Of a stretch of 64,000 nt of DNA, positions 18,980 through 30,074 are shown one piece after another. Below the pieces are notes generated by a model that was not told the DNA's origin, made no database searches, and saw nothing but the letters and a program-made list of their open reading frames with translations. The stretch's first letter is position 1. The number at the start of each line of letters is the position of its first letter. Both the position numbers and the translations under genes were made by a program. The DNA comes from Liopterus haemorrhoidalis (Eukaryota; Arthropoda; Insecta; Coleoptera; Dytiscidae): NCBI GenBank assembly GCA_963971575.1, contig OZ020616.1, positions 2,004,924-2,068,923 on the forward strand, given 5' to 3'.

Positions 18980-20130
18980 AAAATTTCATCGTGGTCGTGC
19001 GTACGTCAGTGATAAATCTCGTGAAGGTCGACCAAAATCGATTGTCATTCAAAAAAACATCGATGCTGTGCGCTAAATGATTAAAGAAGATCGATATGTG
19101 ACATACCGTGAGATAGAGGCATCCTTTGGCATATCGCAGACTGCAATACATTCGATTTTGCATGAAAATTTAACTGTGAAAAAGATCTGTTCCCGATGAA
19201 TTCCGCATAATTTGACCAAAATTGATTAAGCTCAAAAAAAGCTCGTGTTGATTGGTGTAAGGGAATGCTAAAAAATTCAACCTAGGCACTGCAAAATCCG
19301 TATACAACATCGTTACAGGTGACGAAACTTGGATTTATTCATATGAACCGAAAACTAAGCAACAATCTAGTGTTTGGGTCTTCCAAGAACCGAAACCCAA
19401 AAAAGTTGTTCGTTCACGAATCTCTTCCAACAAAATTGCTTGTTTCTTCGGTTGTACTGCCATGTCGCAACCATTCCTTTAGAGCAGTGGTTCCCAACCT
19501 TTTTTTGTGGTGAGCACCCCTTTGAATGTGAAAATAAGCTCCCGCACCCCCATAAAAAATGTGTTCAGATTTTTTCAGTTGAGTCGTATTTATTTAGCAA
19601 AAAAAAAAGAAAATCGCATGAATATTTCTTTAAAATTGATCAAATTAATTGAAGTAGCATTCAGCGGTTTTTAACCTTAATAAAATTAGAAAGAAAATAT
19701 ACTTGTTGTAAATATAATTACATTTTTTATATAAATTTTATAAATTTCTATAAATCGTCTCGCGCCCTTCAAAATGCTTTCCCGCACCCCTGGGGGTGCC
19801 GGCACCCTCGGTTGGAAACCACTGCTTTAGAGGATCGGAGAACAGTTAATGCTGAATGGTATACAACAATTTGTTTTCTAGAAGTCATCAACAAAATCAG
19901 GAATAACAACAAACGTCGCATCATTCTTCATCATGACAATGCAAGCTCCCACACAGCACGTCAAACAATTGATTATTTGAAGGAGAAAAACATCGAATGA
20001 ATGTCTCATCGTCTGTATTCACCTGTTGAAGCCTTCGAAAAGCATGTTTTTGAGATACCAACTTCCGAGTGGAAAAAATGTTTCGAGAATTGGTTTGAAC
20101 GCATGCAAAAGTGTATTTTCTTCCTTATTT
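18980..20130 (+). pseudogene. mariner transposase, degenerate and interrupted
   Basis: The N-terminal helix-turn-helix is only partly readable through frameshifts. Clear blocks follow: NIVTGDETWIYSYEPKTKQQ, with the first catalytic aspartate and the mariner T-G-D-E motif, then SSVWVFQEPKPKKVVRSR, then the hAT MITE at 19485-19824, then RRTVNAEWYTTICFLEV and HHDNASSHTARQTIDYLKEK, with the second aspartate. A small deletion then removes the region with the third aspartate, and the frame rejoins at SPVEAFEKHVFEIPTSEWKK. The mutations predate or accompany the MITE insertion, so the gene is dead. Confidence 0.85.
19485..19824. mobile_element. 340-bp hAT MITE with 8-bp target duplication
   Basis: The ends CAGTGGTTCCCAACC and GGTTGGAAACCACTG are inverted repeats. 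CTTTAGAG at 19477-19484 is repeated at 19825-19832. Removing the element and one duplication restores the mariner codons around PLE-DRRTVN. The interior is rich in CCCGCACCCC near the ends and AT-rich in the middle. Confidence 0.92.
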
Positions 20131-20166
20131 TTTGCAAAAACTTTACCTTTTAAGTCCCCCCTCGTA

Positions 20167-20690
20167 TCAAAGAGTTAATTTTCATTTTCTTTAAAATGTT
20201 AACAAGTACTGTATTGTAAACATCCAATTTCTATTCGATTCAGGTTATCGAGAGTGGCTATTTACTAAAAATTCTCAAAGCTCTTTTTTCTTATACACTG
20301 TTATTTTTGAATAAATTTTTATATCAACTACTCCTGTTATTTATTCTGTGACTGTAGCGACCCACTCTATTGGGATATTTAAAAGGAATTTAAAGTAGTA
20401 AAATGCTTTGGTGATTTCAGAAAATTCCCAGTGGTGCATGGATTGCGACCTTTTCAAAAGTTATTCATAAAACAAACCGAGTCGTTTTATGAAAGCTGAA
20501 TTTATATGATCGATGCTGGCTCTAACAAAACAACTATTTTTAAAAACAGTGAAAAAGGAGTGTAAAATATTTATGAAAAATTGTTTTGCATTATGGAGTC
20601 ACATATCAATTTTAATGGTTCAAGCACACCAAAAATATATGAATCGATATATTGTTTAAATTTAACTGTATTTAATTTTTTACTATTTAC
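20167..20690. other. No feature recognised
   Basis: AT-rich sequence with no assigned feature. At about 20698 CAGGGCCATATCTAGC resembles a lone hAT terminus. Confidence 0.3.
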
Positions 20691-20759
20691 AATAGTCCAG
20701 GGCCATATCTAGCTTTTTGCGGGCCCTTGGCAGGATTTTATAATTGGGCCACTAAACAC

Positions 20760-21574
20760 TACAAGTGATGTCCTAAAAAAAAAGATCTGAAATGCAAGTA
20801 ATGAACTTAAAAAAATCCTCATTTCTAAAATATGAAGTGATGACCTAAAAAATTGATGTGAACTGCGAATTTTCACACATTTCAGGGTTTTGCAGGAATA
20901 TAATTAGTGAAGGCGGCATGCTGAGTGTGTAGGACAAATTTTGCTTTGTAGTAATCATGGCTAATCAGTTTGTAATAACAGTAATCAGTTAATCTAATAG
21001 ATTTAAAAACAAATTAGGGTATTTAGTAAGTGAATGATGATTACTTAGGATGCTAAAACAAATTTTATGTTAAAATATTTTTTTGTTAATTTTAATTCGA
21101 GTGCCTAATACCATTATTTAGGTTTCTAAATATGTGCAGTATTTTTTTTTTATTAAGCAAGGTTCATTAAGATTTTGAAAATTGCGCCTATGGCTTCCAT
21201 TGATTGTTTTAAGTCATAAAAACAATCTGATTTCGTATACATTGAAACATAGAATTAAATTATAATTTCAACAGTTCCCACTGGTTATTAAATTTACGCT
21301 TTTAAAAATTAAATGCAACATTTGCCAAAATATAACTGGAATTTTGAAAACATAATTTAAACAAAATAAAAATGAAAAAAAAACAGCAAAAATAAAATTG
21401 TCTCCGACTGGAAGCGAATCGTAGTTTTAAATTTAAAAGGCGAGAGGGCTAACCATTACACCATGAAAACGTATTGGTTTACTGTGTTACATAACATATT
21501 AAATATTTACATCATCAACAAAAAAACATAAAATGCGTTATTTTCCGAAAACGTAATCTGATTAAAAATTCCTG
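20760..21574 (+). mobile_element. Y repeat, copy Y3, with minisatellite-like left flank
   Basis: AATTGATGTGAACTGCGAATTTTCACAC starts the conserved part at 20851, followed by AGGGTTTTGCAGGAAT. The right part stops at CTGATTAAAAATTCCTG (21574), so the CAGA tract and right end are missing. Just upstream (20760-20850) are degenerate units such as CAAGTGATGTCCTAAAAA and TATGAAGTGATGACCTAAAA, similar to the array at 33391-34426. Confidence 0.7.
21399..21465 (-). other. tRNA-like module in Y3
   Basis: The minus strand starts CATGGTGTAATGGTTAGCC, an A box almost identical to that of Y6, then CTCTCGCC. The B-box position reads ACGATTCGCTTCC, which is degenerate. It ends in GGAGACAATTTTATT as in Y6. 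Confidence 0.55.
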
Positions 21575-21834
21575 TTTTTGATTTCTCTGTTTGGTTTTTG
21601 ATATTGACATGGCTGAAAAAGACTTTTTGCACAAAAAGGAAGTCGAAAAATGACCAATAATTTGATAGCTTTATAATTAAAAGATGGATATTCTTTTTCT
21701 AGCGATTTCCAAAATTGAGACAATGATTGCATTTTATGTCTGGACACCAGAGTGACAGAAGACAACTCGATCAGCTTTTCTTTTTCACGAGGATCAAGTG
21801 CACATGACTTTATATCTTCAAAGGATGGATTACA

Positions 21835-22803
21835 CTGGTCAACAAATTTAAACTTTTTTTTTGCTGACTTAGATCTGATACTTGTTTTTAACTAATTTTG
21901 GGGTGCTGATTTCAAAAATGTTAACAGTTTCTGCTTATATAAATTTTTGTTCTATCGTATTTTGACTTTTTTCACCTTTTCACGTTCGGATATACGTCTA
22001 CTTAAATTTCAACTTCGTTCTTGTTGTCCAATATATTTCGTAGGAACGCCTTACATGCAGGTACTTGTTATAGATCTTTTTACAACGGCGGGAATGATCC
22101 ACATTTCACTGTACATATGGATGATATGGAGAAGAATGCATGGCAGTCTTTCGTGACGCTCATCAAAAATTTTCTAGGGAATAAAAAAGCCGAAAACTAT
22201 GTGGAGGTCGTTGAAAATTTGATTGAAAATTATTATCATCTGGGGTGCAACATGAGCGTGAAACTTCATTTTTTAAACAGTCATCTTGACAAATTTCCTG
22301 TCAATCTTGGAGATGTTAGTGATGAACAGGGTGAACGATTCCATCAAAATTTAAAAGAGATGGAGAGACGTTATCAAGGAAGGTGGGATACTCACATGAT
22401 GGCTGACTACTGTTGGAGTATTAAAAGAGATCGGGAATGGTGCACTCCAGAAGTTCTTACAAACGACCATTTAATCCTTAAATTATTTTGTATTTTTATT
22501 TTAACACTCCGATGCATTAAAATGTAATTAAAACTATTCTCATTTTCTTTCTTTCACTATAAATAAAATTTTAAAAATATTTTCTAATTATTTAGTCCTT
22601 ATTGTTCGCCAAATTTGTACCAATTACAGTATCGACGTCTAAAATTAAACGATATAAGCATTATTTGGCCGAAAATATGTATTTGTTGCAGAGCAAAAAT
22701 CTGATCTGATACGTAAAAACTGATGTGATATTTGAGTTCAGCAGCACCAAATTAGTAAGAAACAAGTCTTAGATGTAAGTCAGCAAAAATTGTGTTGACC
22801 AGT
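21835..22803 (+). mobile_element. L element, copy B: about 80-bp inverted repeats, TA-flanked
   Basis: The left end begins CACTGGTCAACAAATTT and the reversed right end CACTGGTCAACACAATTTTT. Matching continues through TTGCTGACTTA, ACTTGTTT and TAATTT..GGTGCTG for about 80 bp on each side. TA precedes the left end and follows the right end. It shares with copy A the CACTG-NN-CAACA style of terminus and the same internal gene family. Confidence 0.75.
22060..22527 (+). pseudogene. Conserved invertebrate protein of unknown function, copy B (C-terminal part)
   Basis: After about 35 residues of unrelated sequence, the frame shows the end of the same protein family as at 14090-14770: DPHFTVHMDDMEKNAWQSFV, LIKNFLGNKKAENYVEVVEN, YYHLGCNMSVKLHFLNSHLD, FPVNLGDVSDEQGERFHQNL, RRYQGRWDTHMMADYCWSIK. 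About 120 residues are free of stops, and the block from LGNKKAEN to MMADYCW fits the family closely. The C-terminal 20 residues diverge. The N-terminal two thirds of the family are deleted, so this is a truncated remnant. Its preservation between long inverted repeats, as in copy A, links the family to a transposon. The function is unknown. Confidence 0.75.
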
Positions 22804-22804
22804 G

Positions 22805-23471
22805 TATTTACGGATTTCGTCATCCACGGAGTGACCTTAACCCCCCCCCCCCCCAGATAATGAGGGACTTCTGTATGTGGAAATAAATACGTATTTAATT
22901 AATAAAATATTTTGCAAATATTTAACTTAATTTTGATATTTTTAAAAATTCTGCCTAAGAACGTAGCGGTCATGCATTAACATAAATAATGCACGGGGAG
23001 GGGGGGGGGGTACACGTTGCACACTACTGCATAAATTATTCGTATAGTGAGTTATTGAAAAATCAATATGGACGTTTGATTTAATTAAATGATTCAGATA
23101 TTATTTAACATTATTATTATTATACATGGTCATTGTTCGAGCTACCTTTATCCTTTGTTATGTGCTCGATTATATTGCAATATATTATTTAAATCAAATT
23201 ACAGGATAATAGCAAAATTACATTAATGTTTTATTGTTATATTACATATACACGTGTATTATAAATGGTATTTTTTAAAAGTAATTTATAAATATGTATT
23301 ACACATATTTATTTAATGAGTATTTTCTTTTTTATTTTTTGTCTTAATGTACGCAATGGCGTAACTATCGACCAAGCTACATTTTTCTATGCAAACCGAA
23401 TTTTAGACAGGTCTTAAAATTCAATTATTTCTAAAAACCCGTTATAACCAATCAATCAATCAATTGGCATT
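22805..23471. other. Unassigned, with paired C-run and G-run
   Basis: A run of about 15 C at 22842-22856 and a G-rich run (GGGGAGGGGGGGGGG) near 22995-23010 are about 150 bp apart and could fold together or form quadruplex/i-motif structures. The remainder is AT-rich with nothing recognised. Confidence 0.4.
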
Positions 23472-23656
23472 TACGAGGTGTGTAAATTAAATAACCGGAC
23501 TGGTAACATAGCATTTGATCTGGCAATATTTAGAGCGCGGGACTTGGAGGGCCGGCAGGTGAACATGTGATACGCCTTCCATAAGAGTTTGAACTCGCTA
23601 GAGTAATTTTGCTGTCCGTAGAGATTTCGTGAAACAGTTTCTAGTGCGTTTTAAAA

Positions 23657-24264
23657 ATGAGTGACATTCATATCGAGCAACGGTGTGCTTTCAGGTTTTG
23701 CTTCAGACTTGGGAACAGTACAACGGAAACTTTTGCAAAACTTCAGCAGACCTACAGAAACAGTGATTTGTCAAGGAACCAGGTTTGGTGGTTTAAGGCA
23801 TTTTCAGAAGGAAGAAAGTTGATTGAAGATGAATCACGCAGCGGAAGGCCTTCATCTACAAGAACCGATGAAAATGTGGACAGAATCCGGGATCTTGTGC
23901 GTTCAGATCGTCGGTTGACAGTCAGAATGATCGGGGAAGAGTTTAATTTAACTCACACTACAGTTCACCAGATTTTGACCAATGAATTGGAGATGAGAAA
24001 AATCGACAATGCGCCTTGTCCAATAAACGAGTTTTTGGCCAGTAAAAACATTCCTGTGGCTCTTCAACCTATTCGCCTAACTTGAGTCCTTGTGATTTTT
24101 TCGTCTTCCCAAGATTGAAAAATCACCTCAAGGGACGTCATTTTGGGACACTCGAAAACATTCAAACGGCCTTAATAGACCAGCTGAAAGTTATTCCAGT
24201 ATCCGAGTTCCAGCACTGCTATGAGGATTGGAAGAACCGTCTCCAGCGCTGTGTGGCTTCCTAA
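23657..24264 (+). pseudogene. mariner transposase with internal deletion
   Basis: From ATG at 23657 the N-terminal DNA-binding half is well kept: KLQQTYRNSDLSRNQVWWFK, EGRKLIEDESRSGRPSSTRT, RRLTVRMIGEEFNLTHTTVH. After residue about 115 the middle is deleted, taking the first catalytic aspartate and its surroundings. The frame resumes at NEFLASKNIPVALQP. A one-base shift then leads to SPNLSPCDFFVFPRLKNHLK, with the third aspartate kept but SPN in place of the usual SPD, and on to SEFQHCYEDWKNRLQRCVAS. The product could bind the element's ends but could not cut DNA. It resembles a mariner lineage common in insects. Confidence 0.88.
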
Positions 24265-24287
24265 GGAGGTTATTTTGAGGGAGACAA

Positions 24288-25515
24288 TCGGCCCAATTCT
24301 GTAAGCAAGTTACTACAAAAAAGTTACAATAAAAGTTGCTAAATACAAGGTCAGTAACTTTTTTAGCAACTTTCACGAAATCCGTATTCTGTAAGAAAAA
24401 AGTTACTATGAAATTAGTAACTAGTTGCTAAAAAAGTTATTATGGATAACAACTATCAGAAAGCAGTTGCTACACTTAGTAACTTCAAAATAACTTGTTA
24501 AAATCGTGAAAAATCGCAATTTTTCTGTTTAATAATGAATTATTTCAAGCATTTTACAATGAAGGGCACATAGAGACTATAATTATAGAAGTATTTTCAT
24601 TTTATTTTCTGTATAGCACAAAATTCTTCGAGTTCTTTATTTCAATTTCTATATATATATATATATATTTTTGTTGATTGACATTTGTTTTATAATAGTA
24701 TAACAGTACAATATTTTTTAAATGTATTAACTACGACTGTCAATAGAAGCCGCGCACACAAGGGGGTGGTCGACGAGTTCAGACCCCCTCCCCCAAGGAT
24801 TTGAAAAATCAAATCTTATTTAATAAAAACTAAGCGATTGCATATAAGAATCACCTTTTTTATTATTAAAAATCAAATTATAATCAAAATTAAATTAATA
24901 TATAAACCCAGTCCTCTCCATAAAAACACAACAATACATTTGTATTATATTACAGATATTTTTTCGAAATGGACCCTTCCCAGATCAATGTTTTAAGTGC
25001 GCGCCTGTTCAATGGCTATCCGAACTTCTTTAACTGTATCTCACGCAATTCATTTAAATTTGGACTATAACTTGCACCACCACATAGAAAACAGTAACCA
25101 CATAGCACATCACCACAGCACCACCACTCGTTCCTGTCAATTATTTTTTAAACACTCGTATCACCGACCATGACTGGGTTATTTTCCAGGAAATTCAACA
25201 GAATTTCCATCTGTTTGCAATTCTTTTTCTGATTTTGATTATAAAACATTTTTCGTTTAACCTCAGAAACTCACAACATAGCTGTCAAACTCAATTAAAA
25301 ACGAATACCTCGCCTGCGCAGAACGTAATCTGCTTCTAGCTTCACGGTTCTTTGTAGCAACGTTACTAAATATAACTTGTTATAAGAACGTTGCTTGTGC
25401 TTATGCTTGGAGAATACCAATTGTTTGACGATTGATAAGAAAGTTACTATAAAAGTTATTTCGTAGCAACGTTACTCAGTAGCAACTTACCTAGTAACTT
25501 TTTACAGAATCGGGG
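24288..25515. mobile_element. Z MITE, copy Z1, nested in a mariner
   Basis: The ends TCGGCCCAATTCTGTAA and (reversed) CCCGATTCTGTAAAAAG are inverted repeats. The first 250 bp contain many AGTTACTA / TAGTAACT / AGTTGCTA motifs in both orientations, and the last 150 bp do likewise. The middle contains GGGGGTGGTCGACGAG and a decayed minus-strand frame with NNPVMVGDTSV. Close copies lie at 30366-31561 and 49034-50260. Confidence 0.82.
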
Positions 25516-25594
25516 ATAATTGAATTGTAATTCTATTCGAACAAAAAAATTTTAAAAAATCAGTCCGGTTACTTAATTTACACACCTCGCATTT

Positions 25595-26105
25595 TAACTT
25601 AAAGAGTTTTTAAAAAATTTCGGTTTATATTTTACTAACCCTCGTATTGCTACGAATATTCAACAAGATATAAAGAAAACACTTGAAATGGCGATGGAAA
25701 ATCACAAAAATATATATCACTCCATTAGGCATCTTATATTTCAATATAAATAACAAAATTGTTTCTTCTCTCACATCAAATACATAAGGGTATCGTATTA
25801 AGATCTCGAAACTCCATATTGCTCCATTCACTTCATCGAACAGGAACTGGATGCTTGAGATAAGTATTGAATATGGAAAGTTCAAATATGCTGAACTTTT
25901 CACTCCGCCAATCTTAAACCGATACTACTCGTATCCACCATATATCGATTATAGGTCAATCACTAAAACGATAATTCTTCGTCTCGTCAATCTTGACGCC
26001 TATCACAATCCGATATAATTGATTCATTTCCTATTTAAACTGAAGTTTCGAAAACAAATGGTTTTAAGATCAACTGAGAAGTTACAGAGAAAAAATAACA
26101 AAATC
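25595..26105. other. No feature recognised
   Basis: A minus-strand open frame of 92 codons at 25625-25903 is AT-rich and has no recognisable motif. No repeat was identified. Confidence 0.3.
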
Positions 26106-26110
26106 TCTCA

Positions 26111-27264
26111 TACCCTTTTCACACTAGAACTTTAAGATCGGATGTTAAAGTGAATGTATCTTTAAACGCTAATGTGAAACCGTATGGCCTCGTCTAAATA
26201 CAAGCGTTGTTTAAGACAGAGATCTGCGTCTTAAACATCGTCCGCATTGCCAACTTAATTTCTATTATAAAAAAATACTCCTTGAATTTGTGCTGTCAAC
26301 ATTTTATATTATCATAAACAAGAATACTGTATTATATCGAAGTTATAAGAATTTTTTCAACGAAAATAACTATTTTTGTATTTATTGACTAAATTTGCAA
26401 GTGCACATAAAATAATTTAATATAACTCTAATTTTATTTTGTTTATATGTGTTACACTTAAAACAGACCGAAATTAGACCCGTTATACTAGACTAAATAA
26501 ACTATATATAATCCAAAAATTGCAAGCGCAGGTCGTTATCTCTAACTGTTATTAAGTTGTGATTTTTTTAATTCACAATTTTCACAAATAATGTAAATTA
26601 TGTCATTAAAAAAAATTATCGTAATCTCAAAACGCGTTAAACGATTAAAGCCCCAAATTTTTTGTAGATTAACAAAACTACAGTGAAACCAAAAATTTCA
26701 ACGGCAGGTCGCTGTCTTTAACCGTTTTTGAGTTATACCCTTTTCACACTAGATCTTTAAGACCGGATGTTAAAGTGAATGTATCTTTAAACGCTAATGT
26801 GAAACCGTATGGCCTCGTCTATATACAAGCGATGTTCTATTATAAAAAAATACTCCTTGAATTTGTGCTGTCAACATTTTATATTATCATAAACAAGAAT
26901 ACTGTATTATATCGACGTTATAAGAAGTTTATACTTATTGTTATAATTAAATTATTTATTTTAATAATGTGTTTAATAAAATACAGAGCTACAATAATTG
27001 AGATAAAATGTATCGACTTACATGTTAATACAGGTGTAATATATTCTTTATTGTAGAGTCTTTATTGTAGAATGAAATGAAATATCCATATTTGTTTATA
27101 ATAATTCAAAATGTGCATCTGCGCAGACAGTTCAAAACTGGTAATTTCATTACGGTACATTAAGGACAAAATTACTGTAGCTGTGAAAGTGTGAAAGCAT
27201 ACCGATGTTAAACATCGGAGAACTTTAAGATCACTCGTCTTAAAGTTCTAGTGTGAAAAGGGTA
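26111..27264. mobile_element. V element (PIF/Harbinger-like), copy V1, with second V end inside
   Basis: The outer ends TACCCTTTTCACACTAGAAC and (reversed) TACCCTTTTCACACTAGAAC bound the unit, and TCA is present on both flanks (26108-26110 and 27265-27267). A second left end starts at 26736 (TACCCTTTTCACACTAGATC) after TTA, and the sequence after it repeats the first 200 bp, so the unit is a partial dimer. No transposase is present. Confidence 0.7.
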
Positions 27265-27461
27265 TCAGAGATAAACGAAGCCTGATCATAAAATTTGTTG
27301 TAAAACTTTATTAATTAACTATTATCTAAAGGTCAGTCGCTAAATCAACGCAATTGGTCATTAACTTCAATGACAAACTTAGTGGCGAAAAAATAACTAA
27401 ATCGATTTTTTTTGCATGTGAATTATAGACTAATATTGCTCTTCACTCTTTTATTTTACTA

Positions 27462-27722
27462 AGGGCTGGTCTTTCCACCTTCAGATAAAGTCCCAGGTAA
27501 CTATCTGACAGATAAGGTTATTTTTAACTTCATCTGCTGAGTAAATGTCATCCCTTCTTTCTATACAAATGTATCTATCGGATAGTTATCTAACGGATAA
27601 TGAGACTGACGAATTGGATTCACTGACTGGTATTGACATTTATTCAGCAGATGAAGTTACAAATAACCTTATCTGTCAGATAGTTACCTGGGACTTTATC
27701 TGAAGGTGGAAAGACCGGGCCT
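27462..27722. mobile_element. U foldback MITE, copy U1
   Basis: A 261-bp unit with arms of about 85 bp: GGTCTTTCCACCTTCAGATA, then AAGTCCCAGGTAACTATC on the left and their complements on the right. U2 at 46915-47175 has exactly the same length. Its very long arms leave only a short loop. Confidence 0.8.
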
Positions 27723-27800
27723 AAAACATTTTGAAGTCATATTTAGTTTGTGTTCGATAGTCATTTTGAAGATTTACAAATTTTAAAAGTGTTTATTTAA

Positions 27801-27960
27801 TCAGACCAATTCTGTAACTCAGTTACTATGATCATAGTTACTAAATTTGTCACTATGAGCAAGGTCAGTTACTATCATGAATGAAAGTCATTATAATTTT
27901 CATAATATTTTATCTTGTAATAACGTTACTACACAGTAACTTTTTACAGAATTGATCTGA
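27801..27960. mobile_element. W MITE, short form W1 (160 bp)
   Basis: The ends TCAGACCAATTCTGTAAC and (reversed) TCAGATCAATTCTGTAAA are inverted repeats, with CAGTTACTATGAT- and AACGTTACTACA-type motifs inside. A 148-bp relative is at 60363-60510. The termini resemble those of the Z family (AATTCTGTAA). Confidence 0.75.
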
Positions 27961-28911
27961 CTATGAGCAAGGTCAGTTACTATCATAGTAGCTTTGGGGT
28001 ATTTCGTATTCTGTAAGACAAAAGTTACTACAATATTTAGTAACATGTTACTATAAAAGTTCCTATTATAGTAACTACCAAATGCTGGTGTTTATAAGTA
28101 ATAACTTAGTTCTTATGAAGATAAAAATGGCGGACATTTGATTTTAAGTGTAATTTTTAGATATAATAGAAAATGAAGAAGATTAGTAAAGAAAATTATA
28201 TAAATTAAGTATATATAAAATATGTATGTATGAGTGTAGATAAATGTTTATATTGCAAGAGATGAAATATATTAATGATCAAAAAGTCTTTTCCAATTCC
28301 TCATTTTTAATGTGTCTTTTTTTAAATTATTAAAAAAAATAGTTTTTGTTTGTAAAAAATTAACAAAAGTTCTATTCAGTGACGCAAAAAAACGTTTAAT
28401 GAGGGGGGAGGGTTATAAAATGAGACGTATGGAAGTAATAACAAAACAAGGAAAATGCATAGAAGTAATAAAAAATCCAGCTTCATGAGAGGTTCTAACC
28501 CCCAAATTCCACCCGCCTGCGCCACTGGTTCTATTGTCGAGATTTGTCTTTGAATTCCGTTTTTTTTTTTTAATTTCTTCACTCATTTTGTTTTTTTTTT
28601 ATATTTTATAAATGTATATACCATAATATATATTATATAACAACAAAATAATGTAAGTAATACAATATTTTGACATTTTTAACCTCAACTGTCATTTGTA
28701 TACCACTACTGCGCATGCGTGTTGCCCTTCTGTAACTAACTTCATTCTTTTCTCAGTAATTGTCACTAAGATATAACTTTCATAGCGACGTCACTACAGT
28801 TGGATATTACAGAATACGAAAAATGTTAAAGTTTCTATTATAGTCACTATAAAAGTTATCTTATAGTAACGTTACTACACGGTAACTATTATAGTAACCT
28901 TTTACAGAATT
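27961..28911. mobile_element. W/Z-related long element remnant
   Basis: CTATGAGCAAGGTCAGTTAC at the left repeats the interior of W1. GTATTCTGTAAGACAAAAGTTACTAC near 28010 and, at the right, GGTAACTATTATAGTAACCT followed by TTTTACAGAATTGAA give the same terminal architecture as W and Z. A hAT MITE is inserted at 28377-28527. Nothing is coded. Confidence 0.6.
28377..28527. mobile_element. 151-bp hAT MITE with 8-bp target duplication
   Basis: The ends CAGTGACGC and GCGCCACTG are inverted repeats. GTTCTATT at 28369-28376 is repeated at 28528-28535. Confidence 0.9.
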
Positions 28912-30060
28912 GAATGTTATTGTGCTCGTATAATAACATTGTAGTAGCAATAAGGCATTTAGGTTATTTGAACAGAACTAGTGGTTTATGACTTACAAAC
29001 TAACCAGGAGTAATCCCTTTTGATTCCTAACCTAATAGCATGAATAATTCGAGAATATTAAGCACAGGCTACCACAGACTGGCTCTGTATTTGAACGGGA
29101 TAAATCTGTGTCCCAATATAATCAACGTTTCTGATTGCGGTTACAATACAATAGATATATCGATATTTATTGTCATGTATCTCAATAGCATACCTATAAA
29201 CGGGTCTGTGCTGAATTTTGAAAAGTTAAAAATGAACTTGAAGGTTGAAGTTAAAAAATTTTAACCATGCTTTACAATATTTTGTTATTCTGTAACTCTA
29301 TGGAGTTAAAATTTTAACCTCAATGTGGTTAATTCAGTTGGTTATATTTGGAATTTTAACTCCAACCAAAAACATGGTGTTAACATTTTAACCAGCTGTA
29401 ATTCTAACCTCTAAACGTCAAATAGACAGAAAAAAACCTGGTTTAGTTTTTATAATTAATCATAGTAAGTCTGTTTATTTTAAACCAATTATTACTAGAA
29501 CGAATTGAACAAAAAGAGGTTTAGAAAAACGATAATAGATAATAAATATTTTACAAAGGGATTTTCGATATTTCACTTGCAAAACTGGTGTGGATATGAA
29601 CACTTGTTAGACTTCATGGCCTTGTCTACATCTTCTCTTCATGAACGCCTCTTATTTATTAGTTCTTCCATGAACGAATATTCCTCGGCTGCGTTGTTTG
29701 TAGATGTCCAATTTATTGTTAGCTAGGTCATCTGTTACTTTTCAGTCGTGTATACTACGTTAATGTCCATACTACTTTAATCTATTTTTTCTAATCACCT
29801 ATCAGAAAGCTATCGTTTTATATTGCCATGGCAAAGTGGAAAATTGGTGTTTGCTGAGGAGTGTTTTGTATCCAAGGCAACTCTTTCCGCTAAATACTTT
29901 CCGCTCTAGCGCAGAAAGTATTTTCCGATTGGTCAATATAAGTTAAATAATACAACACATTTAAGTTTATTTTTTTGTAATTAATTGTTATTTGACAATT
30001 ATTTAAAGTATTAAAATTAATTCCTCCTTCGAACAAAGAGTTGGCTGTTACACAATATAC
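28912..30060. other. No gene supported; GTTAAAATTTTAAC-type palindromes at 29290-29410
   Basis: TTCTGTAACTCTATGGAG followed by repeated GTTAAAATTTTAAC palindromes at 29290-29410 may be another MITE end of the W/Z style. Open frames at 29040-29264 and 29505-29726 have no recognisable content. Confidence 0.3.
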
Positions 30061-30074
30061 TATTATATATATTA

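Larger units (their letters stand above)
18887..20164 (+). mobile_element. mariner element holding a hAT MITE
   Basis: TA at 18885-18886 and 20165-20166 flank ends TGAGGGTTACCTTTTA and, reversed, CGAGGGGGGACTTAAAAGG. The ends resemble those at 15445 and 40429 (CGAGGGCTACCTTTTA). A 340-bp hAT MITE splits the transposase at codon level. Confidence 0.75.
23474..25589 (+). mobile_element. mariner element split by a Z MITE
   Basis: The left end CGAGGTGTGTAAATTAAATA (TA before it at 23472-23473) is mirrored at the right by TTAATTTACACACCTCG ending at 25589, with CCGGACTG / CAGTCCGG matching further in. Without the 1.2-kb Z element at 24288-25515 it is about 0.9 kb, so it already had an internal deletion. 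Confidence 0.85.
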
